From Lentisphaeria bacterium (lineage in GTDB: Bacteria; Verrucomicrobiota; Lentisphaeria; Victivallales; Victivallaceae), in assembly GCA_017507125.1 (NCBI GenBank), contig JAFWBQ010000015.1:1-49072 (forward strand): a stretch of 49,072 nt of DNA, given 5' to 3'. A model generated the notes under the pieces. It saw nothing but the letters and a program-made list of their open reading frames with translations, was not told where the DNA came from and did no database searches. Below, in pieces: positions 48,820-49,072 of the stretch; positions within the stretch are counted from its first letter, which is position 1, and each line of letters opens with the position of its first letter. Position numbers and translations under genes: made by a program.

Positions 48820-49072
48820 ATGAAAAAACTCGCTCCCGTCTCCCCGGCTTTCAGGGCTCCCCAAGGACTTTTGCAGACATGCCCGAATACATCGGTACAT
48901 CGCAGCAAGTTTTTCACGCTGATCGAACTATTGGTGAGTGCTGCTTGCAAAGTTAGGGTTTTGCCGTTTTATTACCTCAAAATAATTTATAAAAACGACA
49001 CATCCTTACGCCCGACAGGGCGCACTTCACGCATTTTTGACAACAGTCAAAAATGCTCTTCACACCTTCACA
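48820..49072 (+). CDS. Pseudopilin-type protein with interrupted prepilin leader, 3' truncated by window edge
   Basis: A frame starts at ATG 48820, after an AAGG-containing stretch, and stays open to the window edge (84 codons seen). It has a long basic leader and FTLIELLV at 32-39, the prepilin peptidase recognition motif of type II/IV pseudopilins. The usual hydrophobic continuation (V-I-A-I-I-A-I-L) is absent. After V39 the frame reads SAACKVRVLPFYYLK and then a Ser/Arg-rich stretch encoded by two strong hairpins. I infer that a palindromic element entered the leader in frame and that a second leader copy may follow past the edge; alternatively this is a broken pseudopilin gene. An earlier ATG at 48804 is closed by a stop after three codons. 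Confidence 0.65.
   Translation, partial: MKKLAPVSPAFRAPQGLLQTCPNTSVHRSKFFTLIELLVSAACKVRVLPFYYLKIIYKNDTSLRPTGRTSRIFDNSQKCSSHLH
49009..49056. repeat. Pair of perfect hairpins inside the pseudopilin frame
   Basis: CGCCC (49009-49013) and GGGCG (49018-49022) form a short stem with a GACA loop. GCATTTTTGAC (49031-49041) and GTCAAAAATGC (49046-49056) form an 11-base perfect stem with an AACA loop. Both sit in an open reading frame and no T-run follows. The arrangement resembles a REP- or MITE-like palindromic unit. No other copy was noticed in the window. Confidence 0.6.

Noticed and set aside
1..49072. tRNA, rRNA, CRISPR arrays, insertion sequences, phage genes
   Set aside because: Looked for by eye on both strands. 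No cloverleaf, regular short-repeat array or transposase/integrase motif was found.

Overview
The window looks like part of a chromosome from the Lentisphaerae/Victivallales branch of the PVC group, most likely a gut or sediment polysaccharide user. This is an inference from gene content: an exosortase with a PEP-CTERM-like substrate, a heparinase II/III-type lyase, several Gfo/Idh/MocA oxidoreductases, and a pseudopilin leader with a FTLIELLV motif at the right edge. No rRNA, tRNA, CRISPR array, transposase or phage gene was seen.

Layout. (1) 1-3731, plus strand: the 3' part of nadD, then rsfS, a hypothetical gene, a GT4 and a GT9 glycosyltransferase, all joined by 4-base stop/start overlaps. 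(2) 3689-5517, minus strand: an amidohydrolase and an uncharacterised protein, read from a consensus-like promoter near 5580. (3) 5817-6878: a Gfo/Idh/MocA oxidoreductase with its own promoter and terminator. (4) 7242-31355, plus strand: 20 tightly packed genes that form an exosortase/exopolysaccharide island. In order these are a small secreted protein with a PLPG-type sorting tail, a TPR protein, exosortase, an EpsI-like protein, a priming sugar transferase, two nucleotidyltransferase-like proteins, a Wzz/GumC-like co-polymerase, a Wza-like exporter, a Wzy/O-antigen-ligase-like polymerase, a GH9 hydrolase, an alkaline-phosphatase-superfamily protein, a Wzx flippase, a STAS protein, a GT2, two GT4s, a GT4-GT26 fusion, a DUF3089-like lipoprotein and a last GT-B-like protein. 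No internal terminator was recognised and most junctions overlap or are a few bases apart. (5) 31356-32724: a decayed SpoIIE-type phosphatase remnant and a DMT transporter on the minus strand. (6) 32907-39134, plus strand: tandem paralogous metallophosphoesterases, a class I/II aminotransferase, a sugar isomerase-like TIM barrel and a secreted hypothetical, ending in a terminator. (7) 47160-39169, minus strand: ROK regulator, oxidoreductase, class III aminotransferase, alpha/beta hydrolase, heparinase-like lyase and MFS transporter, in three terminator-separated blocks. (8) 47420-48598: an M20 amidohydrolase divergent from the ROK gene. (9) 48820 to the edge: a partial pseudopilin-type gene whose leader is interrupted in frame by hairpin-rich sequence.

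How it fits together. The island holds nearly a whole Wzx/Wzy-type exopolysaccharide pathway: priming, glycosyl transfer, flipping, polymerisation, chain-length control and export. It also carries the exosortase that would process, and perhaps anchor, the small secreted protein encoded first. Several members are family relatives with altered catalytic or regulatory residues: a BY-kinase-like tail without a Walker A motif, a STAS domain with Tyr in place of the usual phospho-Ser, a DUF3089 domain without its nucleophile motif, and a nucleotidyltransferase without its nucleotide-binding signature. The minus-strand block at 40-47 kb is best read as uptake and breakdown of a uronate- or amino-sugar-containing glycan.

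Promoters are unusually uniform. Eight of the nine proposed have a TTGxAx-like -35, 16-17 bases of spacing and TATATT or a near match. All function calls come from motif reading alone; no database search was possible.
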